This document shows, piece by piece, positions 33,568 to 42,757 of a stretch of DNA of 64,000 bases (its first letter is position 1; every line of letters starts with the position of its first letter). Below the pieces are notes generated by a model that did not search any database, was not told the origin of the DNA, and worked only from the letters and a program-made list of their open reading frames with translations. The translations under genes were made by a program, and so were the position numbers. The DNA is from Paenibacillus ginsengarvi (GTDB lineage: Bacteria > Bacillota > Bacilli > Paenibacillales > NBRC-103111). The stretch covers positions 1-64,000 of the forward strand of contig NZ_RBAH01000022.1 in NCBI RefSeq assembly GCF_003626695.1. The letters are read 5' to 3'.

Positions 33568-34275
33568 ATGAACCTCGAAACGGTTATGCAGGAGCTTGAA
33601 GCTCTCGGTAAGGAGCGCACGAAAAAAATATATATGTCCAACGGCGCGCATGAACCGCTGTTTGGTGTAGCGACAGGTGCAATGAAGCCGCTTGCCAAAA
33701 CAATCAAATTCAATCAGCCGCTTGCCGAGCAGCTGTACGCGACGGGAAACTACGACGCCATGTACTTTGCCGGCGTAATTGCCGACCCGAAAGCGATGAG
33801 TCAAGCGGATTTCGAGCGCTGGATCGATGGGGCTTATTTTTATATGCTGTCCGATTATGTGGTGGCCGTAACCTTGGCGGAAACCGATATCGCTCAGGAG
33901 GTTGCCGATGCATGGATCGCAAGCGGGGAGGAACTGAGAAGGTCGGCGGGCTGGAGCTGCTACTGCTGGCTGCTCGGCAGTCGGCCGGACCGCGAATTTA
34001 GCGAAAGCAAGCTTGCAGCTATGCTGGAAACGGCGCAGCAAACGATTCACGATGCGCCCGACCGAGCCCAATACGCCATGAACCAATTTATATATACTGT
34101 AGGGATATCCTACGTGCCCCTGCATGATCAAGCGGTTGAAACCGCGAAGGCCGTTGGGCCGGTAGAAGTCAATCGGGACAAGGTCAAGAGCAAGTTTTTG
34201 AACGCCTCCGAAATGATACAAAAAGCCGAGCTCAAAGGGCAGCTCGGTTTTAAACGCAAATATGTTCGGTGCTAA
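33568..34275 (+). CDS. DNA alkylation repair protein, AlkD-like
   Basis: 235 residues from the ATG at 33568. The helical ARM/HEAT-like composition, the opening with KIYMSNGAHEPLFGVATG and the conserved DYVV, SYCWLLG and AIDD-like regions (here QFIYTVGISYV) fit the AlkD/AlkC DNA-alkylation-repair family of alpha-solenoid glycosylases. These remove alkylated bases without flipping them. It is monocistronic, with a terminator at 34317. Confidence 0.75.
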   Translation: MNLETVMQELEALGKERTKKIYMSNGAHEPLFGVATGAMKPLAKTIKFNQPLAEQLYATGNYDAMYFAGVIADPKAMSQADFERWIDGAYFYMLSDYVVAVTLAETDIAQEVADAWIASGEELRRSAGWSCYCWLLGSRPDREFSESKLAAMLETAQQTIHDAPDRAQYAMNQFIYTVGISYVPLHDQAVETAKAVGPVEVNRDKVKSKFLNASEMIQKAELKGQLGFKRKYVRC

Positions 34276-34316
34276 GCGGCAGCGGTTTTAAAACATTTGT
34301 AACACGCGCCTGCCTT

Positions 34317-34358
34317 GGATAGGGATTCGGATCGTTTCCGAAGCTCTATCCTTTTTTG
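34317..34358. terminator. Terminator between convergent genes
   Basis: GGATAG (34317-34322) pairs with CTATCC (34346-34351), with further inner pairing (TTCGGA and TTCCGAA), followed by TTTTTT on the plus strand. Confidence 0.75.
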
Positions 34359-34382
34359 TTTTGTTACGTTTCCAACGTTAAC

Positions 34383-35273
34383 TCACTTGTTGGATCGGCC
34401 TCTATGCAAGCCGGCCCGCAAAACGGAATGCTCCAAATCTCGCTGAACCGGATTATCGCGGTAGCCGGTCGGACTAACGCCGCTATGCTGCTTGAAAAAC
34501 TTGGTGAAATATTCCGGTTCGATCCCTACGCTCACGGCAATCTCATGCATGCTCAGTCCGGTCGACGCAAGCAGCGTGCAAGCTCGTTCATAGCGGACCT
34601 TGGCAATAAACTGCATCGGCGAGAAGCCGATCATCGACTTGAACACTTGGATGAAATAATGCGGGTGAAAATGAACCAGTCCGGCCAGATCGTCAACGGT
34701 CAAGCGATCGGATAAATGCTCGTCGATATGCTCCAGTACGCGGTTGATGCTCTGGATATCGAAATGGCTGGAATCGTGAAGAGAGAGAGTGGGATTATTC
34801 TCGACAAAATAGCAGAGTAGCTGAAGCAGCGTGGATTTGGCCCGCAGCGCGGATGTTAATCCTTTGGAGGTGAAGCTGTCGGTAAGCTCCCGAAACTGTT
34901 TTTCAATGAACGGCCTGTCCCCGACCTCAATCATCGCCGACGTATGCAGCAGATCGAACAGTCGCGTTCCGCCGATTGTCGAGGTGAAATGGCAGTAATA
35001 TTTCACGAAATTTTCGTTGTTGTAGGGCGTAGCGGAAATCGTAGATCCGGCGGGCAGCAGCAGGAGTTTTCCCGAGGTTGGAAACAGATGGAGTCCGTTC
35101 ACCCAGATGTTGCAGCGGCCGGAAACGATGTAATACAGCATGTTGTATTCATACTTCATATTGTAATGAATCCATTCGGCGCCCAGCGTGCGATAGGAGG
35201 ATACACGAATACCGGTTTGTACATTGGCAAGGTAGGTGCCGAAATGTTCCTTCTGCCGTTGCGACATCTGCAT
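34383..35273 (-). CDS. AraC family transcriptional regulator
   Basis: 296 residues. The N-terminal cupin has YNMLYYIVSGRCNIWVNG and LLLLPAGS. The C-terminal double helix-turn-helix has VDDLAGLVHFHPHYFIQVFK and the second unit with AVSVGIEPEYFTKFFK. It is divergent from the binding protein at 35601 and is the likely activator of that operon. A cre-like site lies just in front of its start. Confidence 0.87.
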   Translation of the reverse strand: MQMSQRQKEHFGTYLANVQTGIRVSSYRTLGAEWIHYNMKYEYNMLYYIVSGRCNIWVNGLHLFPTSGKLLLLPAGSTISATPYNNENFVKYYCHFTSTIGGTRLFDLLHTSAMIEVGDRPFIEKQFRELTDSFTSKGLTSALRAKSTLLQLLCYFVENNPTLSLHDSSHFDIQSINRVLEHIDEHLSDRLTVDDLAGLVHFHPHYFIQVFKSMIGFSPMQFIAKVRYERACTLLASTGLSMHEIAVSVGIEPEYFTKFFKQHSGVSPTGYRDNPVQRDLEHSVLRAGLHRGRSNK

Positions 35274-35600
35274 TCCTACATTCCCCCTCGGGCAGGTTTC
35301 TTGTTGAAAGCGCTATCCACTTGCATTATAACCCGACATTTGCTCCGCGTACATAGCGGAATCCGGCATGCTCCAAATGTATGCGGCGGTGAGCAGCAAC
35401 ATGCGAAACATACGAACCTGAATATTTTCCTGGATCATCTGACTGATTTCCATATGCTTTACCGCCCGTATTTCTGATAATGAAATAGATCGAAGCGGAG
35501 GTGATAACGGATCTTGAATCGGCCCGATTGAGAGAGAAAGGGAAGGCGGAATAGGCGGGACAGAGGCTGTACATGTCATTACGGTTATGGAGGGGTTCTT
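35274..35600. other. Regulatory gap between AraC and binding protein 2
   Basis: No gene is seen. It holds a strong cre-like site at 35305 and a leader of unknown structure. A 17-codon frame from the GTG near 35502 has no clear meaning. Confidence 0.5.
35305..35318. promoter_or_regulatory. Candidate cre (CcpA) site
   Basis: TGAAAGCGCTATCC matches the cre consensus TGWAARCGYTWNCA at 13 of 14 positions. It is 32 bases from the AraC start and about 280 from the binding-protein start, so it should repress the AraC gene first. Confidence 0.7.
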
Positions 35601-36917
35601 TTGAAGGTCCGAAGGTTTTTTTGGCGAGTGGCCGCTTTTCTGGCAACGGCTGCCGTCTTATTGCCGGCATGCAGCTCAAGCAGTACGACGAAGGAAGAAC
35701 CGAAAGCGGGCGAAACGGACAAAGCGGCACCGCCGCAGCCGATTACGCTGAAGGTGATGAACGGCTTGTTTAACGAGAAAGATTGGCAGACCGTCGTAGT
35801 GGAACCGCTAAAAAAGAAATTCCCCCATATTACGCTCGATCAGGGCTCCGGTGTAGCCCGTACCGCCGACCAGAAATTTCTCGAAGATACGATCGCGGGC
35901 GGAAATGTGCCGGACATTGTGCTGAGCGGCGTTGTCCAATCACAGCTGATGGCTCCGCTCGGACTGGCTCAAGATTTGGCGCCGTATATCAAGAAAAACA
36001 AGCTCGATATGACCGCGTACGACAATACCGCGGTAGAGACACTTAAAAAGTATTCGCCGATCTACAACATGGAGACGGTTACGCTTCCGCTGTATATCAA
36101 CTTCAAGGTGCTGCTGTACAACAAAGACTTGTTCGATAAGTTCGCCGTGCCTTATCCGAAAAACCATATGACACACGATGAGGCGATCGAGCTTTCCAAA
36201 AAGCTGACCCGGTCCGACGGGGGCGTCCAATATTACGGATACGGCGCCGACAGCTATATCAATCTGGGCGGGCAATATTCGCTCAGTTATATCGACAAGA
36301 CGAACAAAGTAAGCTTAAGCGGGATGGAAAAGGTGTTCGAGACGCTGAAGGCGGCAATGACGATCCCCGGTATGCAAGGCTTGTCGACCACGAAAGCGTT
36401 TAATACGGACAAAACGCTCGCCATGTATACGGAGTGGCTGGCGTCGGTGGTGCAAAATGCGGCTGTATACCGGGATATGAAGTGGGGCATGGTCACCTAC
36501 CCGGAATTCAAAGACCGGCCCTATCAAACCGAAGTCGACTTCCACAGCTCTTATGTAACGAAAACGACCAAATATCCGGATCAGGCGTTCGAGGTCATCG
36601 CCTGGATGATACAGTCGGAGGAAATCCAAAGCTTGATTACGCGCTCGGGCAAAGTGACGGTACTTAAAAACAAAGATATTACGGCGCTGTGGGGAAAAGA
36701 TTCCGGCCTCGGTACGGAGGAAGCGCTCAAGGCGATTATGGAAACGAAAATGGCGCCGCCGCACGATATCCATCCGCTCGACCGAAAAGGCACGGTGCTC
36801 ACGCCGTTAGCCGCGGCGTACGCAGATTATATCAACGGCACCAAAGATTTAAACGTCGCTTTGCGCGACGCAACCGAAGGGATGCAGAAGGCTGTAAATA
36901 GCGAGCTCGGCAAGTAA
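35601..36917 (+). CDS. ABC sugar transporter solute-binding lipoprotein (2)
   Basis: 438 residues from a TTG at 35601 with GGAGGGG upstream. A lipoprotein signal ends LLPACS. The binding fold contains YNKDLFDKFAVPYPKNHMTHDE, the same clade motif as the other three binding proteins in the window. It heads an apparent operon with a GH109-like oxidoreductase and an isomerase, so its ligand is probably an oligosaccharide or glycoside processed by them. No permease gene follows. Confidence 0.9.
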   Translation: MKVRRFFWRVAAFLATAAVLLPACSSSSTTKEEPKAGETDKAAPPQPITLKVMNGLFNEKDWQTVVVEPLKKKFPHITLDQGSGVARTADQKFLEDTIAGGNVPDIVLSGVVQSQLMAPLGLAQDLAPYIKKNKLDMTAYDNTAVETLKKYSPIYNMETVTLPLYINFKVLLYNKDLFDKFAVPYPKNHMTHDEAIELSKKLTRSDGGVQYYGYGADSYINLGGQYSLSYIDKTNKVSLSGMEKVFETLKAAMTIPGMQGLSTTKAFNTDKTLAMYTEWLASVVQNAAVYRDMKWGMVTYPEFKDRPYQTEVDFHSSYVTKTTKYPDQAFEVIAWMIQSEEIQSLITRSGKVTVLKNKDITALWGKDSGLGTEEALKAIMETKMAPPHDIHPLDRKGTVLTPLAAAYADYINGTKDLNVALRDATEGMQKAVNSELGK

Positions 36918-36953
36918 AACGTTGAATAAACCCGTATAAAAGGAGCCTGACCA

Positions 36954-38192
36954 ATGACGAAGAAACAAGTCCGGTTAGCTGTCGTGGGTGGAAACCGCGG
37001 CTTCGGATACAGCAAATCATGCGAGTTGTTATCTGATATCGTAGAAGTGAACGCAATCTGCGATCTGAATGAAGCTGTTTTTGCGAAATGGAAACAAACC
37101 TTTCCGAACATTCGAACGTTCACCAGCTTCGAGAAGCTTCTGGACGATCCGGACATCGATGCGGTTCTGCTGGCCACTCCGATGCAGGTTCACGCCGCTC
37201 AAGCCGTGCAGGCGATGAAGGCGGGCAAGCATGTGCTGTGCGAAGTAGCGTCGGCCATGACGATCGAGGAAAGCTGGGAGCTCGTCGAAACGGTGGAGCA
37301 GACCGGCGCCGTTTATATGCTGGCCGAAAATTTCTGCTACACCCGTTCGGCGATGATGATTCGCCACATGGCCGAATCGGGCGTTTTCGGCGAGCTGACC
37401 CATGCCGAGTGCGGCTATGTGCATGATGTGCGGACCGCTACGCATGATGCGCAGGGCAACATCAAATGGCGCGGCGAAATGATGCGCGACTTTAACGGTA
37501 ACAATTACCCGACGCATTCGCTCGGTCCGGTATCGCAGTGGCTCGGCATCAATCGCAGCGATTCGTTCGACTATATGACGACGATCGTCTCGAAGCCGGC
37601 GTCGCAGAGCGACTACTTTAGCGAAATATTCGGTCCGGATCATCCGGGCTCCAAGCCAGAATTTTGGAAGCAGGGGGATTCCTGCCTCTCGCTCATCCGC
37701 ACGAAGCAAGGCGCCGTCATTTATTTGCGCAACGACTTCTCTTCGCCGCGTCCGTTCAACTACTTGTATTACGGGCTGCAAGGAACGAAAGGCTCTTATT
37801 TGTCCGGACGGGATATTCAAGAAGAGCCGCTCGTTTGGCTGGACGGACGATCACCCGGCAAGTCGTATCTCGGGAACGCGGTCTGGTCCAAACTGTCCGA
37901 ATACGCGGGGGAATTCGAGCACCCCTGGTGGAAGAGCGAAAGCGATAGAGCAAATGCGGTGTCGGCCTCCCGGTTCGGCGATTATTTTGTGATGAAAGAA
38001 TTTAGCAGCGCTATTATTCAGAACCGCTCGCCGGACTTCGACGTGTATGACTCGGTTGCGGTAAGCTGTGTGCTGCCGCTGTCGGTGCAATCCGCCGCCC
38101 GTGGCGGATATCCGGCTTCCTTTCCGGATTTCGCCAAAAACAAACGAAATTCGGTTCGAGCGCAGCCGGAGACGGGGGGAGAGAACGGATGA
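36954..38192 (+). CDS. Gfo/Idh/MocA oxidoreductase, GH109-like
   Basis: 412 residues. An NAD-binding Rossmann part opens with LAVVGGNRGFG. The usual EKP motif is CEVASAM here. Motifs in the second half (LAENFCYTRSAMM, ELTHAECGYVHDVR, NYPTHSLGPVSQWL) recall the GH109 glycosidases, which cleave alpha-GalNAc links by an NAD-dependent redox mechanism, rather than plain dehydrogenases. It follows the binding protein by 36 bases and overlaps the isomerase gene by 4. Confidence 0.82.
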   Translation: MTKKQVRLAVVGGNRGFGYSKSCELLSDIVEVNAICDLNEAVFAKWKQTFPNIRTFTSFEKLLDDPDIDAVLLATPMQVHAAQAVQAMKAGKHVLCEVASAMTIEESWELVETVEQTGAVYMLAENFCYTRSAMMIRHMAESGVFGELTHAECGYVHDVRTATHDAQGNIKWRGEMMRDFNGNNYPTHSLGPVSQWLGINRSDSFDYMTTIVSKPASQSDYFSEIFGPDHPGSKPEFWKQGDSCLSLIRTKQGAVIYLRNDFSSPRPFNYLYYGLQGTKGSYLSGRDIQEEPLVWLDGRSPGKSYLGNAVWSKLSEYAGEFEHPWWKSESDRANAVSASRFGDYFVMKEFSSAIIQNRSPDFDVYDSVAVSCVLPLSVQSAARGGYPASFPDFAKNKRNSVRAQPETGGENG

Positions 38193-39061
38193 AGCTCGGA
38201 ATAGGCCTGCACTGCTTGCGTCAAGCGATCGACTCGAAACAAATGACTCCGCTCGAGGGGATCGAATGGATTGCGGAAGCGGGTGGGGAACACGTCGAAA
38301 TCGTGCCGGTCGGATTCGATCTGCTGGAACAGCCCGAACTGGCTGATAGCATTCGCCATCAAGCGCAGCAGGTCGGAATCGAAGTGTCCAACTACTGCGT
38401 TCGGGCCAATTTTATTACGGCAGACGAAGCCGAATACGACCGGGTGATCGATCACGTGAAACGGCATGTCGATGTGGCGTTTCGTTTAGGGGCCAAACGA
38501 ATGCGGCACGACGTCGCGTCAAGACCGCTTGCGGAAACTTCGATCCTGGACTATAATCGCGATCTGCCGAAACTCGCCGAGGCTTGCCGGACGATAGCCG
38601 ACTACGCGGCACAGTACGGCATTACGACCAGCGTAGAAAACCACAGTTACTATGTTCAGGCGAGCGAGCGCTTGCAGAGCCTGGTTCATGCGGTCGGTCG
38701 CGACAATTACCGGGTAACGCTCGATACCGGCAACTTTTTGTGTGTTGACGAGGACCCGCTGTCGGGGGCGCGAAAAACGATCGGCCTTGCCTCGATGGTG
38801 CATCTGAAAGATTTCTATATTCGAACGCCCGATCGAAGCCCGGGCGAGAACCTTTCGGGATGGCTTCATACAGCCGGAGGCAACCGGCTGCGCGGAGCGA
38901 TTCTGGGGCAAGGCGATCTGAACGTCCGCGAGATGATCAGGCTGATCAAGTGCTCCGGCTACGACGGGCCTATCTCAATCGAATTCGAAGGTGTGGAAGA
39001 GTGCCGCAGCGCTACGAAGCAAGGGTTCGATTACGCCAGACGCGTTTGGGATGAAGTGTAA
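38189..39061 (+). CDS. Sugar phosphate isomerase/epimerase-like TIM-barrel protein
   Basis: 290 residues with the xylose-isomerase-like TIM barrel: GGEHVEIVPVGF, TTSVENHSYYVQ, VTLDTGNFLC, MVHLKDFYIR and ISIEFEGVEE carry the metal-binding Glu, Asp and His residues. It is translationally coupled to the GH109-like gene (ATGA). Together with the binding protein they look like a small uptake and catabolism operon. The substrate is not known. Confidence 0.85.
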   Translation: MKLGIGLHCLRQAIDSKQMTPLEGIEWIAEAGGEHVEIVPVGFDLLEQPELADSIRHQAQQVGIEVSNYCVRANFITADEAEYDRVIDHVKRHVDVAFRLGAKRMRHDVASRPLAETSILDYNRDLPKLAEACRTIADYAAQYGITTSVENHSYYVQASERLQSLVHAVGRDNYRVTLDTGNFLCVDEDPLSGARKTIGLASMVHLKDFYIRTPDRSPGENLSGWLHTAGGNRLRGAILGQGDLNVREMIRLIKCSGYDGPISIEFEGVEECRSATKQGFDYARRVWDEV

Positions 39062-39179
39062 AGGGAAGCGGAGTTATGCTGCTTGTCACCGCGAACGATT
39101 GGACGAAACTTCCATAACTTGGATGCGTATACTATCATAGGGAGTATTTTCGTTCAAAAAAGGCGAGAGGTGATGAGTG

Positions 39180-39392
39180 ATGTTTATATTGATATTCTTC
39201 TCATTGCTTTTTTTCGTGCCGGGGCTCGTTATGCTGCTGTTCCCTGCATTTTTGTGGGAGCTGAGGGTTGGATGGATGGTGGAAGGCGATTCGGAACCGA
39301 GCGATCTCTTTCTGATGCAAACCCGCTTCGGCGGGGTGGTCATTATAGGTGTAGGTCTCTACATCCTGATTAGGGGAATCTACCTAGCTTAA
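39180..39392 (+). CDS. Small two-helix membrane protein, DUF6199-like
   Basis: 70 residues from the ATG at 39180, 6 bases after GAGAGGTGA. Two hydrophobic helices (about 1-24 and 50-68) flank a loop with EGDSEPSDLFLMQTRFGG. That loop pattern recalls small membrane proteins grouped as DUF6199, from memory. Function unknown. It ends in a strong terminator. Confidence 0.65.
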   Translation: MFILIFFSLLFFVPGLVMLLFPAFLWELRVGWMVEGDSEPSDLFLMQTRFGGVVIIGVGLYILIRGIYLA

Positions 39393-39413
39393 CGGGAACG
39401 ATTCCGGCGTATG

Positions 39414-39443
39414 GCACAGACATGCCGATGTCTGTGCTTTTTT
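39414..39443 (+). terminator. Rho-independent terminator
   Basis: GCACAGACAT (39414-39423), GCCG loop, ATGTCTGTGC (39428-39437), then TTTTTT. It also faces the convergent AraC gene. Confidence 0.92.
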
Positions 39444-39468
39444 GTATGCGGCGAAGCCGGATTCGCCG

Positions 39469-40260
39469 CTAGTATCTGTTGATTTTGCGGAACTCGGACG
39501 GGCTGAGTCCCATCGCCTTGCGGAAGACGCGGCTGAGGTAGAAGCCGTTTTCGTAACCGCATTCCGCCGCGATCGTATCGAGGGTCCACTCCGTTTGCAG
39601 CAGCAGCCCTGATGCCGTCTTGACCCGGATGGCCGTCAAGTATTGCAGCGGGTTGACGCCGTAGACGCTTTTGAACTTACGTATGAGCTGCACAGGAGTC
39701 ATCCCGAACCGGCCGGCGACGTCCCGGATTTCGATCGATTCATGGGCATGGTCCTTCAAGTAATGGGCCACATCGCGAATGGATTCGTCTTGCTGACGCA
39801 TTAGGCCGGTGTCGGTAGATTGTTCCGCCTGCTGTGCGATCATCAGCCAAAGGTCCGCCAAGTAGTGCTGCTTCAGCTTTTGCAGTTCCGAGCTGGGCAG
39901 CTGCTGGCTTGCCTGCCTGAGGCAGTCGTAGTTTTCGGTCAGGCGCCGGACTTGGGGCAGCCGGATTTTCCGCAACGCGAGAAGCTGCTGAAGCTGTTGC
40001 GGTATTCCATTAGGCAAAGTGAATGTAATGGAGTGGAAGCTTAAAGGAACCAGCACGTTTCGCCAAAAAGGGAGCTGCGGCGGGCATACGACGACGTCGC
40101 CGAACTCCGCTTCGCCGTAATGTTCTCCGATCCGATATTCGAACTTCCCCTCCTCTACAGCGAATAAAACCCAAGTGACGTAGGTATCCGTCTCGTACAA
40201 AAACTGTTCTTTTTTATGCCAGTATACCAGGTATAAGATTTCCGGCAGCTCTGCGAGCAT
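39469..40260 (-). CDS. AraC family transcriptional regulator
   Basis: 263 residues. The sensor half has LFAVEEGKFEYRIGE and DVVVCPPQLPFWRNV, closely matching the AraC protein at 7110, so the two are paralogues. The C-terminus has the double helix-turn-helix (VAGRFGMTPVQLIRKFKSVY and IAAECGYENGFYLSRVFRKA). It is divergent from the FAD oxidoreductase at 40387 and probably controls it. The start follows GAGGTGA. Confidence 0.88.
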   Translation of the reverse strand: MLAELPEILYLVYWHKKEQFLYETDTYVTWVLFAVEEGKFEYRIGEHYGEAEFGDVVVCPPQLPFWRNVLVPLSFHSITFTLPNGIPQQLQQLLALRKIRLPQVRRLTENYDCLRQASQQLPSSELQKLKQHYLADLWLMIAQQAEQSTDTGLMRQQDESIRDVAHYLKDHAHESIEIRDVAGRFGMTPVQLIRKFKSVYGVNPLQYLTAIRVKTASGLLLQTEWTLDTIAAECGYENGFYLSRVFRKAMGLSPSEFRKINRY

Positions 40261-40386
40261 TGCTTCACCTCGTTCGTTTTCTGAAATTTTGGATATGAAG
40301 AAGAAATTATATGAATTCCAATATGATAGCGGGAGGTCTTACTATGTAATTAAAGATATCATGGATTGGGAAGGAGTCAATGGACA

Positions 40387-42201
40387 ATGGAGAGAAACGA
40401 AGTGAACTGGCTGGATACGGACCTTTTGATTGCAGGCGGGGGGATGACGGGGGTAGCGGCTGCACTGGCGGCGGCCCGTAATGGCGCCCGGGTTATTTTA
40501 TGTCAGGACCGGCCCGTGCTTGGCGGGAACGCGTCGTCGGAGATTCGTATGAATATATCCGGCGCGTCAGCGATCGGGAAGATATTGGAGACGGAGCGCA
40601 GGGAAAGCGGCATTATCGAAGAAATCGTGCTCGAATGTTCGGTGCGCAATCCGCAGCGAAGCGCGAGTATGCTGGATCTGATCTTGTACGAGAAATGCCG
40701 CGCCGAGCCGAATATAACGCTGCTGCTGAACACGGCGATTGTTGGTGCCGATGTCGAGGACTCCCGGATTCGTTCCGTAACGGCGGTGCGGGAGAGCACG
40801 GAAGACCGGTTCGCGATTCGGGCTGAGATGTTTGTCGACTGCACGGGAGACGGCAGGCTCGGCTTTGAGGCGGGAGCCGATTATACGACCGGTCGGGAAG
40901 GGATCGACGAATATAACGAGTCCGGCGCGAGCCTGAACAGAGACGCTTACCGGCTCGGTTCTTCGCTGTTGTTCACCTCGAAGGATATGGGACGGCCGAT
41001 GCCATTCACGCCGCCGCCATGGGCCCGCAAATTTTCGGAGGAAGATTTGAAGTTCAGAAATCACAACGCCTGGGAGTTCGGTTACTGGTGGGTGGAGTTC
41101 GGCGGCACGCTGGATACGATCAAGGATAACGAGTCGATTCGCGACGAGCTGCTGGCGATTATGCTGGGGGTATGGGATCACATCAAAAATAGCGGCAATC
41201 ACCCCGATTCCGCCAATTGGGCGCTCGATTGGTTCGGCTTTGTTCCGGGCAAACGGGAGTCCAGACGGTTTCTCGGTCAGCACGTGCTGACCCAAAACGA
41301 TATTCAGCAGGCGGTGGATTTCGACGATGTGATCGCTTATGGCGGCTGGTCGATGGACACCCATCCGCCTCAGGGGATCGACGCGAAAGACGAGAAGCCG
41401 TGCAACCAGCCATTTACACCGTATTTGTATGGCATACCGCTGCGCTCGATGATCAGCCGGAACATCGGGAACCTGATGTTCGCCGGCCGCAATCTGTCCG
41501 CTACCCATATCGCTTTCTCCAGCACCCGGGTTATGGCGACTTGCGCGGTAATGGGCGAAGGCCTCGGCACGTTTGCGGCGACGGCGATCAAGCGAAACCT
41601 GTCGCTGGAGCGCGCTTGGCGCGATGACGGCGTTGTGAAGGAGGCCCAGCAGCAATTGCTTCGGCAGGGCGCTTTTTTGCCCGGTCTCAAGCTCGAGCGC
41701 AATCTTGCGAGGCAAGCCCGGATTTCCGCTTCGTCCGAGCAGGAGGCAGGAGCATGCGGCAATGTGGTCGACGGTCATACCCGCGCCATTTACGGGGAGA
41801 AGGGGGTACGTCCCGACCTCACGACAGCTGGTACGCATCGCTGGATGTCGCAGCCGGGGGACGCCCGTCCTTGGCTGGAGCTGGAATGGAAGGAGCCGAT
41901 TGAGGTTTCCCGGATTACGCTCGTGCTGGATACGGGGCTTCACCGGCTGCTCATGCTGTGCCACCTGGATTCGCTCCAGAAGCATATGCAGTGGGGGCGG
42001 CCGCAAGCCGAGACGCTGAAGGAGTTCAAGCTGATGGCGTTTGACGGGCAAGAGTGGACGGAGATCGCGTTTATTCGGGACCATTATCAGCGGATGATCC
42101 ACCTGCCGGTTGAGCTGAAGCAGTTGAAGAAGCTTCGTCTGGAGGTTCTCTCCACAAACGGGTTGGACCATGCGCGAGTGGTTGAGATCGTTTGCGAGTA
42201 A
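40387..42201 (+). CDS. FAD-dependent oxidoreductase with a C-terminal galactose-binding-like domain
   Basis: 604 residues from the ATG at 40387; the ribosome site AAGGAG is 10 bases upstream. The N-terminus has the FAD Rossmann motif [20 protein letters not shown] and LGGNASSE, and the middle has a second FAD-binding region [12 protein letters not shown] with [10 protein letters not shown]. The last ~150 residues form a beta-rich domain like F5/8-type C carbohydrate-binding modules ([27 protein letters not shown]). It may oxidise a sugar or glycoside. There is no signal peptide. Confidence 0.82.
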   Translation: MERNEVNWLDTDLLIAGGGMTGVAAALAAARNGARVILCQDRPVLGGNASSEIRMNISGASAIGKILETERRESGIIEEIVLECSVRNPQRSASMLDLILYEKCRAEPNITLLLNTAIVGADVEDSRIRSVTAVRESTEDRFAIRAEMFVDCTGDGRLGFEAGADYTTGREGIDEYNESGASLNRDAYRLGSSLLFTSKDMGRPMPFTPPPWARKFSEEDLKFRNHNAWEFGYWWVEFGGTLDTIKDNESIRDELLAIMLGVWDHIKNSGNHPDSANWALDWFGFVPGKRESRRFLGQHVLTQNDIQQAVDFDDVIAYGGWSMDTHPPQGIDAKDEKPCNQPFTPYLYGIPLRSMISRNIGNLMFAGRNLSATHIAFSSTRVMATCAVMGEGLGTFAATAIKRNLSLERAWRDDGVVKEAQQQLLRQGAFLPGLKLERNLARQARISASSEQEAGACGNVVDGHTRAIYGEKGVRPDLTTAGTHRWMSQPGDARPWLELEWKEPIEVSRITLVLDTGLHRLLMLCHLDSLQKHMQWGRPQAETLKEFKLMAFDGQEWTEIAFIRDHYQRMIHLPVELKQLKKLRLEVLSTNGLDHARVVEIVCE

Positions 42202-42287
42202 GGAGAAGCGGTAGTCTGTCTTGCTTGTAGGTCTTCGATGGCTCATGCCCGAAAACATGGGCGAAAAATATACTGAAGCTCCGATGA

Positions 42288-42315
42288 AAAGCCGCATGGA
42301 TTGCGGCTTTTTTTC
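42288..42315 (+). terminator. Rho-independent terminator
   Basis: AAAGCCGCA (42288-42296), loop TGGAT, TGCGGCTTT (42302-42310), then TTTT. It ends the FAD oxidoreductase transcript. Confidence 0.85.
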
Positions 42316-42357
42316 GATGCGCGTCATCGAAAGACTTCGATTAGACGCAGGGGCAGG

Positions 42358-42640
42358 GAAGCGGAAGTAAAAGTTCCGCTAAAGCTGGAAAAACGGTGCT
42401 GTCCGGGCTTTAACGGAAGCAAAAGTTCCGTTAAAGCGACCAATAGCTCGAGTGGAGCCGGGCAAGTGGAGCAATAAAGGAAGAGCGGCTTCCTCTATGC
42501 AAGCTTAATAAGCTAGTGAAGCGGCGATAACGGAACTGGCGGTTCCGCTGAGACAGCGATAACGGAAGCAGAAGTTCTGCTATCGTTGACAGAACGGCGC
42601 TGCCCTGCGAAGAGGAAGTGAAACTGCTGCTAAAAATACC
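42358..42640. repeat. Multi-hairpin intergenic repeat, copy B
   Basis: The gap 42202-42757 holds the second copy of the repeat seen at 3430-3690. Modules in the same order are GCGGAAGTAAAAGTTCCGCT, GGAAGCAAAAGTTCCGTTAA, a CCAAT segment, GCAATAAAGGAAG with GCTTCCTCTA, then CGGAACTGGCGGTTCCG (42530-42546) and a weaker AACGGAAGCAGAAGTTCTGC. The copies are diverged but collinear. No gene is seen inside. Confidence 0.75.
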
Positions 42641-42757
42641 AATGCACTTCATCGAATTACGTCGATAGAAGCTTTTCTTAACGGCTCTGGGCAGGAATAT
42701 GGATAATTTTGGAGAACTAGGTAAGAAAGTCGATGTAGGAAAAGGAGCTATCTGCCA

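Noticed and set aside
35502-35555. 17-codon frame starting with GTG before binding protein 2
   Set aside because: The start overlaps its own ribosome-like bases and nothing suggests a leader peptide.
40567-42327. 586-codon frame on the minus strand
   Set aside because: It is the mirror of the FAD oxidoreductase gene, with Arg- and His-rich composition typical of antisense frames in GC-rich DNA.
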